Positions 11,740 through 24,471 of a stretch of DNA of 64,000 bases are shown here, in pieces. Position 1 is the first letter of the stretch. The number at the start of each line of letters is the position of its first letter. Both the position numbers and the translations under genes were made by a program. This DNA comes from Bettongia penicillata ogilbyi (Eukaryota; Chordata; Mammalia; Diprotodontia; Potoroidae), in assembly GCA_023548195.1 (NCBI GenBank), contig JAJHZJ010000121.1, positions 5,676,180 through 5,740,179 on the forward strand, written 5' to 3'. The notes beneath the pieces were generated by a model. That model had not been told where the DNA came from, did not search any database, and worked only from the letters and a program-made list of their open reading frames with translations.

Positions 11740-12460
11740 TAATCTTAGAAGTCAACTCTTCCAATCTATACTTCAACCAGTTGGTCTCAAAATTTCTAGT
11801 GCTTGGGCCCATTTTGGACAGTGAGAAGGTTTTCTCTTATGGTGATACAGAAATCTGCTTCATTGGAGGTTCTACCTATTTTCTTCCTCCTGTCTTTCAG
11901 AGACAAAAATTTAAAAGAAAAGCTTAATGTCTTTTGCACATGACTACACTTCAGTTACTTAAAACAGTACCATTATCCTCCCCAAATAAGTTTTCCCTTT
12001 TCCAGGCTAAGCAGTGCTACTTCTTTGACTAATTTTCATCTGTAGCCTCCTCACAGTCCTGGTTATTCTCTAGCAGATGTGCTCCAGTTTATCAGTATTT
12101 TTTCCCTAAAATACAGTGTCTAGGATTTAAAATAGAGTAAAAAAAAGGACCACTTTTAAGCATTTTGGACATCAAAAATCTACTGATATACCCTAAAACC
12201 ATATTAGTTTCTGCTATAACATATTATTGATTCATATTGGATTTGCAGTCCAGTAAAATCCCTAGATTATTGTCACATGGAACATAGTCTCTAGCTATGC
12301 CTCTTTTCTCCTAAACTTATGTCTTTGATTATTTGAATTCCAGTGTAGGACTCCTTCCCTACAACCCTTATTCCTTTTAAATTTCATTTTATTTCCCAGT
12401 GATGCCCTAAATATATTTTAGTTATCACAGCGTTCTATTCAGAATGATGATTGAATAAAC
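11740..12460 (-). mobile_element. CR1/L3 LINE fragment, reverse orientation
   Basis: Antisense CR1-clade text: aggctaagcagtgctactt, gatgtgctccagtttatcag, ttgattcatattggatttgc and gcagtccagtaaaatccct. It is the same family as the + strand copy at 41700-42370, seen from the other strand. Confidence 0.65.
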
Positions 12461-13464
12461 ATGATAGTAAGGACTAGCCAGTGGGTATGACACTCATACA
12501 TGGAGTAAGAAAGCTTGATTTTTGGTGGAATAGTCAAGGAGCTCATATAAGAATAGTTATAAGAATGAGAAGAAAATACCAGACTAGATGGTGACTGTAA
12601 TTCAGTGAGGCCTGAGCAAAGGAACTGAGAGCACTAGAGTATCAGAGATTACATATGGGAATGAGCCAGCAAGTTTGTGCCCAGGAGATTACAAGCCTCA
12701 ATAAAGCATTGAGAAAAAGTGTGAGCGACTCTGTGTGAAGGTGGGTCTGAGTGTTCTCTCATTCATTGGGGCGAGTGTGAGAAAAATTATGAGAGAGATA
12801 AATGAGAGCTTATATATCTGATTGACCCACTTATGAGCCCTTCTAGTTTCTGTACAAGTAAATTCATATGAAATCAGTTGCAAGAGTGTATTGACAAATA
12901 GCAAAAAAGACAGCAATTGATCCGGGTATGCACTCTCTATGGCTTTTTTAATGTGGTTTAATGCTTTGCCCATGGTCACATAGCTAGTAAGGATATGAAG
13001 CAGCCTTCAAACCCCGATCTTCCTCCTGTGTCCAACCTTCTATCCATCACATTACACTGCCTCTATATAATATACTTTAGACTATTCTCATCTACAGTGT
13101 TCTCTCTAATGCCCTTAGGGTTACCTTTCATGTTGATCCTTTGGAGAGTGTGGTGTTTGGTGACTCATAATGGTGTGAAAAAAATGGGGTTTTGTAACAG
13201 GATTTCTTCACCATAGCTTTATTAACATTCTGGGGCTGATGAAACATGATTTCTTCTGGAAGAAACTATATTATTGTCTGTATTCTCTAATATTGGGTGT
13301 TTCCTCTGGACCAAGAAAGGAAGTGGACATAGTCCTCCCCATTGCCATTTCAACATTGTCATTATCATTCAGCAATGTCTCCTCACATGAGGTTCATTTC
13401 ATTCACCTAAGTTACCTAGTCTAGGCTCTTGGTGAAAATATATACTAACGGTAAGGTCCGTTTT

Positions 13465-13800
13465 ATGTCAATCAATCACCAAGCATTTGCTTGTTGTCAT
13501 ATGCTTTGCTGGGGATACAAATGCAAACATGAAAATATTCCTTCCTTCAAGAAGACTGAAGGGAAAGTATAATATGCTCATACATAAGCAAATACAGAAT
13601 TATATACAAAATAAATATAGAATAATTGGGGTGAGGCATTCATAACTGGAGAATCAAGAAAGGGCTCTTGAAGGAGGTGGTAAGTGATGAAGGAAACCAG
13701 ATGTTTCCAAAGGCAAGAGGGAAATAGGAGAGTATTCTAGGAATGAGAAACAAAGAGTTAAAGGTAGAGATTCAATATAGTGTAGATTTCTCTGTCCCTG
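13465..13800 (-). mobile_element. LINE L2-clade 3' end, reverse orientation
   Basis: Starts with tcaccaagcatttgcttg and gctggggatacaaatgc, then the 'gagtattctaggaatgag' block, as in the 16030-17330 copy. Confidence 0.6.
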
Positions 13801-14309
13801 CTCAGAGTTGTCAGACTGGAAAGAGAGTCGGAGTCAGACATCTGTCTTGCCAAAAGTGATTCAGTATATTTGGAGGGGGTTGGCAGGCATTAATTGGGCA
13901 AATGGGACAGTTGGGACAAAATGACAGAGTAGGTGAGTTGGAGAATAGGACAGAACAACTGATGTACCTTTAGCAAGTCCAGGGGTAAATAGCGAAGGTA
14001 TTATGACTCCTTGAGTCTCTACGAATGAGGGAGAGATGGCAAAAGAGAGAGAATGAAGCTATGCTCGTGGGAGGAACAGTTCAGCTCAATGCAGTTCTAA
14101 TGAAGAGTACCGCCATCGCAGAAGAGATGTATGATGGTGATGAGAGATGAAGATGATGCAGAAGAATGGATTTCATTTATGGAAAATTGGTGTATTGAGA
14201 AACTACTTTCCTTGACAGAATATTTTGGACAATATCCTGGCTAAAGATATTAGCCTGATGAGAAGGAACAGATGAGCTCCTAGGAGGAGTTAAGGCATGG
14301 GATAGTAGA

Positions 14310-15185
14310 TCTATTCATGTGTTTTTTCTTTTCTTTTAAAAGTAAATTTGCATTGCTATTTTTCATTTTGCATTTCCTACATTTCCTAGTGCATTCCTTC
14401 CCTCCCAGAAAGCTATTGTCTTTTATAAGGAAGAAAAAAAGACAAAAAAATTGTTTCAGCAAAACAATAAAGGGTATCACATTGTCTGAGTTGTCCCTAT
14501 TACCTATCGCCCTCATCTCAGTAAAGAAAGCTTAGGGGAAATGCTTCCACATATTTCTTCTTTGGATTTCACAGCATTCAGTTGCAGTCATTCTGGTGTT
14601 GTTTTTAGCTTGTAGTAATTGTGAATATTTTTCTGTTCTTACTTTGCTTTGCATCATTTCATGGAAGTCTTCTCATGCTTCTCTGTGATCATTATATTCA
14701 TCATTTCTCACTGCACAAATAATATTCCATTGCATTCATAAACTATGACTTGTTTACAAACCCCCAATCTAGGCATCAACTTTTTTTCCAGCTCTTTATA
14801 CTCTAAAAATCATGCTTTCTTTGGAAGTATATTAAGCAGGACTATATCTGGGCTGATTTTATTCACTCTGTTCTCATAATTTCAAGCTGTTTTCCAGGAT
14901 AGTTGCACCAATAATGCTTTAGTGTGCTCATCTTTCCACAAGCCTTCTATCATTTATCATTCTCAATTTTTGTGAACTTTATCAGTTTGGTAGGTGGAAG
15001 TTGGAAACTCTGAATTCTTTTGATATATGTTTTCTTATTAGTGGTGATTTGGAGGCCCTTTCAAATTGTTAATAATTCTAAAATCTTTTGAGAACTGATC
15101 ATATCCTTTGATCAAATATCTATCAGGAAATGGCTTTTCTTATATGCCCTTTTTCTAAAGGCTGCTTTAATGCATGACATTATAT
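14310..15185 (-). mobile_element. L1 LINE 3' region, reverse orientation
   Basis: Antisense L1 3' UTR pyrimidine-rich block (14380-14410), then text equivalent to the ORF2 C-terminal end, including tttccaggatagttgcacc and attagtggtgatttggag. Strongly decayed. Confidence 0.55.
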
Positions 15186-15939
15186 AAACCTAGACTATTA
15201 TCAGAAGAAATTTTAGATTTCCTTTATGTTTAAACTGTTCCCTATAAAGAGAGTTCCCTGTAAAAGAGAGTAGAAGAGATGAGTACATTCACTAAAATAA
15301 ACATTGAATTATTTTCCCCAAAGGATGAGAGGGAGAAAATTAAGATACCTGATAAGGAAAGACAATTGTCAAGATGAATCCAAGTCCCCACGCCTGCTTT
15401 TTTCTCCTTTCTTATAATGGACAACTACAGAATTGTTGTTCTATCCTAGAAAATGTAAAATTTTCTGTTATAGATCAGTGTGCATATTATGGGATATAGC
15501 ACAGCTGCATCTGTACCTTCCTATAAATTCCTTTATAATTATAATTCCTTTCCTTAGCACTTTGAGTGACTCGTCTCCTATCTAGGAGGGGGAAATTATT
15601 TTGTTCTGCAAAAAATAATATCTTTTCTGTCTCTTACTGCTCTTAACACCCTCTTTATACTCAAAACAAAATTCTCAAATCCATCTTTTCAGAATTATTT
15701 TTAACAGAGATTCTACAGCCATGTTCCTTTCTTGGATAATCTTTCTGTAGGACAGCCCTGTCTTCTTATGAGGCAAATTGGTTCAGACCACTTGAATTTT
15801 TCCATACCATAGTATGATTAGTTAAAGTCTTTAATTTTCTCAATATATTCAAATGTCTGGGTGTACCTAAAACATCTCACCTTTTTCATAGATTATCTTT
15901 GCCTACTTTTTTTTTTTTCCTGCAGAACTTCTTGGGACT

Positions 15940-16025
15940 TTTCATAACCATTTTGTATATATTTGTACTTCTATGTTTAGGGGTTGGTTCTTTGACAGAA
16001 CTTAAACTTTTTAAAGACAGGGACC
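15940..16025 (+). mobile_element. L2 3' tail-like fragment
   Basis: tttgtatatatttgtacttc and cttaaactttttaaagacag resemble the L2 tail section just before the final motif. Low information. Confidence 0.35.
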
Positions 16026-16029
16026 ATTT

Positions 16030-17335
16030 CAGTCATCAACAAAGATTTGTTAAGCACCTAATATGTGTTAGATACTGTTCTAAGCCCTGGAGATAAAAGA
16101 GATAAAAGATGATCCCTGTCCTCAAAGAGTTCACCCTCTGTTGAGAGAGGTCAATAAGCAGAAAATTATTACAAGCTATGTATAGCACAAATAGGAAATA
16201 ATTAGTAAAGGTAAGGCACTAGAATTAAGAGGGCTTTAAAATGCTTCCTCAAGATGATATTTTAGTTGTGACATAAAAAATTCAGGAGTCTCAGTAGGTA
16301 GAGATGAGAAAGAGTATTCCAGACATGACAAATAGCCAGAGAAAATACCCAGAGCCAAGAGAGGAATGCCTTGTTCAAGGAATAAGGGAGCTAATGTCAC
16401 TGTATTAAAAAATATAGATAGATTCTAGGGTTAGGAAGGTTAGGAAGAGCTTTGAAGGGTAAACAAAGGATTTTGTGTCTAATCCTGGAGACATTAGAGA
16501 ACTATTGAAATTTACTGCGTAGCGGAGTGACATAGTATGGCCCCCAATAAAAGGATTTGTTCTATGAAGTTTGGATTCAGTCAAAGCGCTGCACTTGAAG
16601 ACCTAGATGGCCACATGTGGTTTTGAGGCCACAGGTTTCCCACCCTTCTGATAGGATCTGAACTTTAGGAAATTACTTTGGCAGCTCAATGGTGATTGAA
16701 TAGGAGCAGGGAGAGACTTGTGGCATGCTGATCTACCAGTAAGGTATTGCAATAGTCCAAGAGTGGTGGCAGTATCAGAGGAGAGAAAGGACCATATTCA
16801 AGAAATGTTGCGAAGGTGAATTTGACAGGGCTTGGTAACAAATTGAATATAGGAGGGTAAGATATAGTGAGGAGTTCAGGATGACTCCTGGGTTGGTAGT
16901 CTGGGGGACTAGGGTGATAGTATTGCCCTCTGTAGTAATAGGGAAGTTAGGAGGGGGAAAGAATTTGGAGGAAAAGATCATGAATTCAGTTTTAGACATG
17001 TTGAGCTTAAGATGTCTCTTAGATGTCTTAGAGGCAGTTGGAAATATTAGCTTGGAGGTAAGCGAGGTTGGTGGAGGAAAGGTAAATTTGAGAATCATCA
17101 GCATAGAGATGGTAATCAAATCCATAGGTGATGATGAGATCACCAAGTAAAATGGTATAGAAGGAGAAGAAATGAGAGAGAACCCTATGGATGCCTCCAG
17201 GGAATGACCTGGTTGTAGATCCAACAAGGAGACCAGGAAGGCGCAGTTGGATGAGTAGGAGGAGAGCAGGAGAGAATGATTTCCCTTTTGTCTTTGTGTT
17301 TACAGTGCCTAGCTCTGTGTCTGGCACACAGTAGG
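16030..17335 (-). mobile_element. LINE L2 with recognisable reverse transcriptase remnant, reverse orientation
   Basis: Begins at its 3' end (tgttaagcacctaatatgtg) and continues through antisense blocks to a - strand frame (17227-16775 and 17327-17028) with [28 protein letters not shown] and FPITTEG. YADDS is the degenerate YADD catalytic motif of the reverse transcriptase. This is the best-preserved L2 coding remnant in the window, but no ORF is intact. Confidence 0.8.
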
Positions 17336-18369
17336 CATTTAGGGGTTTAGTTATTTATCATATACAAATTAACCATCTAAATTTTCCTCTTTGGGGATCT
17401 TCCAGTATTCCTGTCTTGTAAGTTATTTTAAAAAGCTCTTGGTAGAACGTATTGTTAATTCTAAATTTATGGATCTCATCTCTTTTCATTCTGATAATAT
17501 TTCTGCTGAGCATGCCAAAGTGTCCCATGTACTATTTATATACCTCAATTGAAGTTTGATTTCTAAAGTCACTTTGCCTTTGGAAAGTGAACAATCTGTG
17601 ACCTGCTCAGTCACAGTGTTTCTCTGTGTCTTTGCATCAAAAGTAGAAAAAAATAGATAAAAAGTGAGTTTGGAATTGCCTAAGGGGGACCATCTTCCTA
17701 ATTTAAAGCCAAGTGTAACATTTGCTTCAATTATCTAGATGTTCTAATTACCTGAAGTAATTGCATAATTGGTTCCATTTTCAATTTCACTTTGCTAGGG
17801 AGGAACAGTTTGAATTTCACACTATCACTTTCTTTTCAGTAGAATTTCAGTTCAAGTGAAAAATATGCATTTTGGCTTAGTAGATTTTTAAGCAGAGAAG
17901 GAAACAGAGAACAACAAATAACAGTTAACGTTATAAATGCACTGTGATCTTTAGTGACAGGAAAGTATGGTTTATCCATTTTTTCATTTAATTTGTTTGA
18001 AAAGTCTCCCTTAAAATTCCAAATTAATGGGAAAAAAAGGAAAATAAGTTCCTACTTTGAGTTACTAAGCCACCTAATTCCCTACACTTCAAGGGATTCA
18101 TCAGTTCATAGCTGTATTCTGGGAAACATTGGCATGTTAGTTTGGGCAAAGCCTTTAGAAGAGAAAAGCAAGTGAATATCTGGTTAAGAAACTGGTGCCA
18201 CAGACTAAGATTGAGGATTCTTTAATCTGGACCTTAAAATGTAGTAATTCCAGGATCATCATCAGGGTAGACCTGAAGATAATAAGTCCTGTTTTTTTTT
18301 TAAAAATTGCCTGAATTCTTTAAAATTGAATTTAAAAAAATTTAAATTAAAACTGGAAAAGAAAAAAAT

Positions 18370-18425
18370 TACATACATATATATACATACATACATACAT
18401 ATATATGTATATATATATATATCAA
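18370..18425. repeat. (TATACA)n microsatellite
   Basis: tacatacatatatatacata repeats to a (TA) end. The two opposing open frames across it are repeat artefacts. Confidence 0.9.
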
Positions 18426-18799
18426 CTATAATTAAAGAGTATCTAAAATTTAACAAGATTTTTCGGAGAGAAATACAGAAATTCACTGGAAAGAAAATCC
18501 AAGGGAAAAAGCCCAAAATAAAACCCATGGTCTAAGATAGCTACATGCAAGTTCACGAAGTATGGATCACAAACAATTTGAACTAGTGAATCCAACAGAA
18601 GGAGGAAAATTTGTTGCTAAATATTGATGGCATGAAACATGGACTGGGAACTCATTCTGGAAGGGTATACATCATTCAATAGAAACAACTGCTACAAACA
18701 GGTGGGGTAGCAGGGAAAGAAGCATTGCATATTTATGAGATAGACTCATGTGAGGAAATCCAAGAATTTGGAGTGGATGGAAATGGGGGTCCATCATCC

Positions 18800-19380
18800 A
18801 CTGAAGAATCAGCAAGTATGGATTAAGTGCCTGTGACATGTCAGGCATTGTACTAGGCACTGAGAGTACAGTGAATAAAATTTTATTTGCAAGGTCATTC
18901 TAATGGAGAGACAACACATATGTAGGAATATGCAAAATAAGTCTCAAGAGATTAGACATGGATAAATATTTACAAGGTAGAGTAGGAAGGTACTAATGGT
19001 TGAGGGGATCAAGAAAACCTTTGTAGAGAGGGCAATGCTTGAGATACATTGTGAAGAAAGTAAAGGACTTTCTTGAGGCAGAGCAAAGGCTGCAATGCAT
19101 TCCAGGTACGGTGGAGAGTCAGTGCAAAAAGTACTGAAATGTGAGATAATGCATGTACAAGGAACAGAAGGAAAGCCAACTTGCCTAGATCACAGCGAGG
19201 GGAGAGTAAGTAATAATGCCCAATGAGGCTGGAAAGATAGTTGGGCTGAGATTGACCAAGACTTTAAAGACTAAACAGAGGAGTTTTTATTAGTTTTATT
19301 TTATTAAGTTTTAATTATTAAATATTAAATAAGATTTAATTATTAAATATGATGCAAAAGGCAATAGGAAGTCACTGAAT
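18800..19380 (-). mobile_element. LINE L2-clade 3' end, reverse orientation
   Basis: caggcattgtactaggcact, then aatggagagacaacacat, gcattccaggtacggtgga and ggcaataggaagtcactga follow the same order as the 16030-17330 copy. A short A/T-rich insertion lies at about 19280-19345. Confidence 0.65.
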
Positions 19381-20164
19381 ATGCTCCCAACCCCAACTGA
19401 ACCCTCCATTGTAAAAAAAAATAGTTCAGCAAAAGCAATTTACGCAGCCATAATACTTGACAATAAGTATGATATTCTGCACCCAGAGTCTCTTACTTCA
19501 CTACCAAAAAAGAAAGGGATAGATTTCAATGGCTTCCCCTCAACTCTGGAATTAGCATTGGCCATTGCAGTTAACACAAATCCAACTTAGTTTTATTGCT
19601 ATGTCATTTAAATTATCATGGTCAGTATACATATAACAATACCTTGGTTCTACTTTACCCTGAATCACTTTATGTATCTTGGAGCACTTTGTATTTGTCA
19701 TTTCTTACAGCACAATAATAGTCTGTTACTTTTATGTGATATTCTGTTTAGTCAGTTTCTAGTGAATAGACAAACATTTTGTTCCCAGGTTTGCTTGTTG
19801 TTCTTTTTATTTGTAAATACTACCACAAAAAGTGCTGTTATGGATATTTTGGTGTGAAGTCTTTTCTTTTTATCCCTTTGATTTTCTTTGTTAATATACA
19901 CAATAGTGGACTTGCTGGGAATGGGTAATTTAGTGAATTCTCTAAATCCTAAACAATTTTCCCCAGAATGGAATTGTCCCTTCAAAGATGAACTATTATC
20001 TTCTTTCATCATTTTTGTCAATATGGTAGAATGTAGCAACACCTCAAGATTTAAAATTTGCATTTTTCTTGTGAATTATTGGAGCTGTTTTTCATATAAC
20101 CTTTATTATTCTGAAGTTCTTTTGAAAACATTTTTGATTGTATATTGGGGGGTCTGGTTTTTCT

Positions 20165-20345
20165 TTCATTGTTGAAGAGGACCATGATGTCAGGAGGTGA
20201 TGACCTGACTTGGAATTGTCTTTGGTTTGAGTGAGGGAGAGCTGTGCAAAGTCACCAACCTCACTTTCTCTTCCAGGGCCATGACTGGGAAATAACTCTC
20301 AATCTTATGTGGGGCATCACTCTCAGTCTTATACAGGGAATCACT
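20165..20345 (-). mobile_element. RTE-type SINE fragment, reverse orientation
   Basis: gaagaggaccatgatgtcag, gttgatgacc-like text, then gagtgagggagagctgtgc and caccaacctcactttctc are the antisense of the marsupial RTE-mobilised SINE. The + strand counterpart is at 22560-22925. Confidence 0.65.
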
Positions 20346-21059
20346 CATATGTGTCTTGGATACGACTTTTTATGAAAAATTTGTTGCAAAGTTTTTCCCA
20401 CCTGATTTTTTCTCTTCTTCTTCTAGCTTCATTTGTCTTGTTTCTATAAAATATTTTCACTCATATGTAATGGAAACTGTCTATTTTTTATTTTATAAAG
20501 AATGTCCCATCTTCTCAGAGTTGTAACAGATACCTTCTTGCATTTTTTTGCCATAACCCTTTATAGCTAACTCCTTGTAGTTTGTTGTGCTGTACATGAA
20601 GCTTGCCTGCACTAAGTATCAAATTTCTTTCCAATTTCTAGTAATTCTTATAAAATGGAGAGACCTTCTTCTAATAGTTTCATATTCTTGTAATTATCAA
20701 AAATTGGGATGCTGTGTTCAGTTGATTTTAGCCCTCTATTCCACTGATGAAGATTTATTTTTTTTCCTAACTAGCACTGCTCTAAATAGTTTTGAATTTA
20801 TAATAAGTTCATAATATAATATTTGCAAATGCTGGTTAGGAGCATCTCTCTGGAACCAGCCTCCCCAAAGCACTGCTGGGTCAACCCAGTTACACAGCAT
20901 GCAATGCTTACAGCCCTTGGAGGTAGGACTCAGTACAGAAAGTGAGGAGTGGTGAACGCTTGCCTGATTTGGGACCCACACAGATCCAAGGGGCAGGAAC
21001 CTAAATCACTCCCAGTCAGATGATATGACAGCCCCCAAACTAAAGTTCATCTGCCTCCT

Positions 21060-21200
21060 ACCCTCCTGGACACTCAGCCAAGTACCATCCCTTACTATGT
21101 GACCCTGACTTAGTCACTTCCCTTTCCTTAGCCTCAGTTTTTTTTTTCTCTCTAAAATAAGAGACTTCTACTAAATGATCCTTGAGGTCTCCTGTTGTTC
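21060..21200 (+). mobile_element. MIR-like SINE fragment
   Basis: tatgtgaccctgacttagtc followed by ttccttagcctcag and ctaaaataagagac. Confidence 0.5.
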
Positions 21201-22084
21201 ACCATGTGTAACCCTTTGTATCATCTCTGATTGCTCTCCATGTATAATCCTTTGTATCTCTACCTTTTACATTTGGAAAATAAAGGGATGTCCCCATAGG
21301 GGGAAAAAGATTTGAAAATGCTACTGCTGCTTTATTGTCATCATCTCATTCAAAATTCTATTTTTTTTATTTCTCTAAACTAATTTTGTTATTATTCTGT
21401 CTAGTTTTATAAAATAACCCTTTGGTAATTTGATTTGTATGTGAATAAATAAATGAAACTTGATAGTTATTTTTATTGGCATAAGCTAACTATAAAAATA
21501 AATATCTATCAATATTCGTTCTTCCTTAATTTATGTTGAGTATCCTTCAATTGCATTTATACAGGTCTTGAGAATGCTTCTGTAAATTTATTTGATATTC
21601 TACATGTTATTAACATTGTTCTTATTTTAATTAGGATTTCTCTTCCTATCCTTTCTAACTGCATTATGCTATAAAAATGCTGTGGTTTTGCATTTTTCGC
21701 ATATACTACTTTCTTGAAGTTATTACCTATGGTGCATTAGTTTCTTCATTGAGTATTTTCAATAATATAATAGTAATTAATTTTTAAACATTTGTTAGAA
21801 TTCTTTTGTAGTAAGAGTTTTGTTTTTTTTTTTACTTTTAGTGCTCTGTATCTTTTAAACTTTTTTCTTATGGAAATTGAGTTGTTTTTAAAATCTTTAT
21901 TTCTTTTTGAACTATGAATCTTAGCAAATATAAATTTAATTGGTAATCATCAACTTCCAGTTTGTTGGAATTTTTATTTTTATAGCAATTTTGATTATTT
22001 TATCTATTTCCTATGTTTTAATTATGGATTCACATTATTTTAAAAATATTGATGATTGGATTTTTTTTCTTTTCATCAGAGTAA

Positions 22085-23620
22085 CAAAATGTTTATTACT
22101 TGTATTAGTCTTTTAAAATTTATAGTTTCATTTCATCTTCATGTCCCATTCTATTCCTCCCCACTCTTCCACCCAGAAAACTATCCTTTCAAAAAAAAAA
22201 TACAAAACAAAGTGGAAAAATGTAGTTCAGTAAAATTAATGTATATGTCAATCGAGTCCAACAGTATATGCAATGTTCTACGTCCACAGTCCCTCACCTT
22301 TTTAATACAGAAAGATCTTGGAAAAGAGAGGGATTCTCATGACTCTTCTTTAGGGTCAAGATTGGTCATTATAATTTTCTAGCATTTTACTTCCGTTATT
22401 TGATTATTGGTGTTCTTTCCATTTACCTTGTTGTGGTTGTCATAGGTATAGGGTATTCTGGAAGACTTGCACCTCTACAGTGAAGGCTTGCTGAGTCCTT
22501 TTCAGGGCTGCTCATTCATCTTTAGTGTTCTTCTAATTACCCAAGTCTCCCCTATGATGCCAAAAAGCTGGAGCATGTGCAGTGGTCACAGTAAAATATC
22601 TCAGCAGATAGACTGATGATAACCACCAGGCTTCCAACCTGTTAGTGAGTTCAGGGTATGTCTACCTCAAGCATGTGAAAACTCCTCCGTGTAATGGTCA
22701 GATGAGAACAGTGTGTTCCAACGATCCTGAAGGTCGTTGAAGCTGGCACTGTGGAACATTTGGTCAGGCACCAAGGATGCCAAAGTCATCCACTGCATCC
22801 ATGACAATAGAATGATGCTGATGACTTTGTGCAACTCTGCGTCACTTAAATTCAATCCACACAGAAATCAAGACATCACCTGTGAAGTATTGGTCCTCTT
22901 TGAAAACAAAGGACAAATAGCAGTCATCATGTACAGTGCTTCCGGTTCTGCTTGCTTCATTTCACATATATTCATGAGCCTTTCTACAGTATTCTTTTTA
23001 TTATTTTTTTAAAGTGTAGTAAAATATTATCACATTTATGTAACAAAATGTGTTTAACTATTTCCCCAGTCAAATAACATCTATTCTGTTTCCAATTTCT
23101 TTGCTACTAAAGGAAAAAAAAATGCTGCTATAAATATTTTGTGTATTAAAAAACCTCCTTTTTTCTTTAAAAAAAAAAAAAAGACATTGTAGTAAAGTGC
23201 CTGGCAGTTGACTCAAGGGCATTTTAGTCAGTTTATTATTGGTTATTGAAACTGTCTCACTTAAATACAATATTGTTTGAAGTTTGAAGTGTGTAGGTAT
23301 GCCTTTTGATATTCTCATGGGGAGATGCAGATTCTCTTGATCAGTGCTTTGTTGTCTGTATTTAGAATTGCTAGATTGTTTTCTTTTAAATTATTTCCTG
23401 CCCTGTGATGTTAAAGGTCTTTTGATTTGTCATAATCTTCAAGGAGAGTTATGATCCTCATGCTCTGTCAGCAAGGTTAGTAATTTTGACTTGCATAAAA
23501 TTCATGTGTTCTTTTAAGATTTTTTTTTATTTCTTTTTTGCTCTTTTCCTCCAGTTCAGTGTCATGCGGCTTCTATGCCAATTCTCTCACAAAGTTTTTA
23601 ATTTTTAGGAGAGATTCTCT
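22085..23620 (-). mobile_element. L1 LINE 3' end, reverse orientation, split by RTE SINE
   Basis: An L1 3' pyrimidine-rich block (22130-22190), then antisense 3' UTR text, resuming after the SINE at 22930 with ttcatttcacatatattcat and aatgctgctataaatatttt. Highly decayed. Confidence 0.5.
22560..22925 (+). mobile_element. RTE-type SINE/LINE fragment
   Basis: Ends with aatcaagacatcacctgtga, gtattggtcctctttgaaaa and caaaggacaaatag, the familiar 3' end of marsupial RTE-related retroposons. It sits inside a reverse L1. Confidence 0.65.
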
Positions 23621-23812
23621 ATTATGTTGTCAAATGTTCTTTCTCTGCTTATGGCATTTTTAAAAATTCTACAAAATTTGTTTATATATTTTATTTCATG
23701 AGGTTTTTTTTTCTCTTTTAAATGATTTTGGAATTTCTTACTGTGCAATGATCACTGGGAAGAGTCCTTAGGGGTAATATTTTTTATCAGGTAATAATCT
23801 TTGATTTTCTTT

Positions 23813-24471
23813 TGAGGGAGCTGAGAGAATTGAAGCAATTGGGTGAACCACACTCACTTCATTTTGTGACTGTTCTGGACCTTAGTCTGTTCCCTTTCAA
23901 ATCAATTATGAGTGGATTCCAATTTCTACCTTGTGAGAAAACTGCATTCAATTATGGGAATTGAGACTGTTGGTTAGTAAGTTGAACATCTCTACCTGCT
24001 GCTAAGAGACCCTTACCTAAGGTCCTAGGCTTTGCTGACCAGAAACCTCACATCTAAAGACTGATACAAGTTTTCCCACAATTAAACATCTCAAACAGCC
24101 CATATATCTTATCTTAAAACTGGCCTCAAACTAATCAATCATGTATTGTTTTCATGTCCCTTTGATGTATACAGATATTAGGGGAGCATGGGACCTCTCT
24201 TCTTTGATTTTAGAGACTAACACCTGTTCACTTTCCCCTGCCCAACTTGTAACGTTCCTAGTGTTTTCTCCAATTAGAAATTAGATTACCTAATATTGTA
24301 TCCTTGTTAATTGCTTCCTTTTAATTGGCTTTTTTTTACTTAATTGTTTTTAATGTATAAAAACTTGTCTCCTTACGTATTATTTTGCTAAAGCTGAGGA
24401 AAGCTGCTGGTCTTAATTTATTAAGCAATTTGTATGCATCTGCTTGGGAAACTTGAACCTTTGTTTCCACA
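23813..24471 (+). mobile_element. Candidate solo LTR of an endogenous retrovirus-like element
   Basis: About 660 bp starting TG and ending CA. A TATA-like tgtataaaaac lies at 24353-24363, and an A/T-rich segment with possible poly(A) region follows. No clear target duplication and no internal gag/pol was found. This is a structural guess; non-LTR unique sequence is the alternative. Confidence 0.35.

Larger units (their letters stand above)
19385..22080 (-). mobile_element. L1 LINE, reverse orientation, interrupted
   Basis: Antisense 3' UTR/ORF2 end at 19385-20160 (tagtggacttgctgggaat, ttttccccagaatggaattg), then antisense mid-ORF2 text at 20380-20850 and 21340-22080. It is interrupted by an RTE-type SINE (20165-20345) and by an unassigned piece plus SINE (20860-21330). 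No open ORF2. Confidence 0.55.

Noticed and set aside
12698..12979. 93-codon - strand frame in unassigned intron
   Set aside because: No start context, splice sites or family similarity. The length is within chance expectation for A/T-rich DNA of this size.
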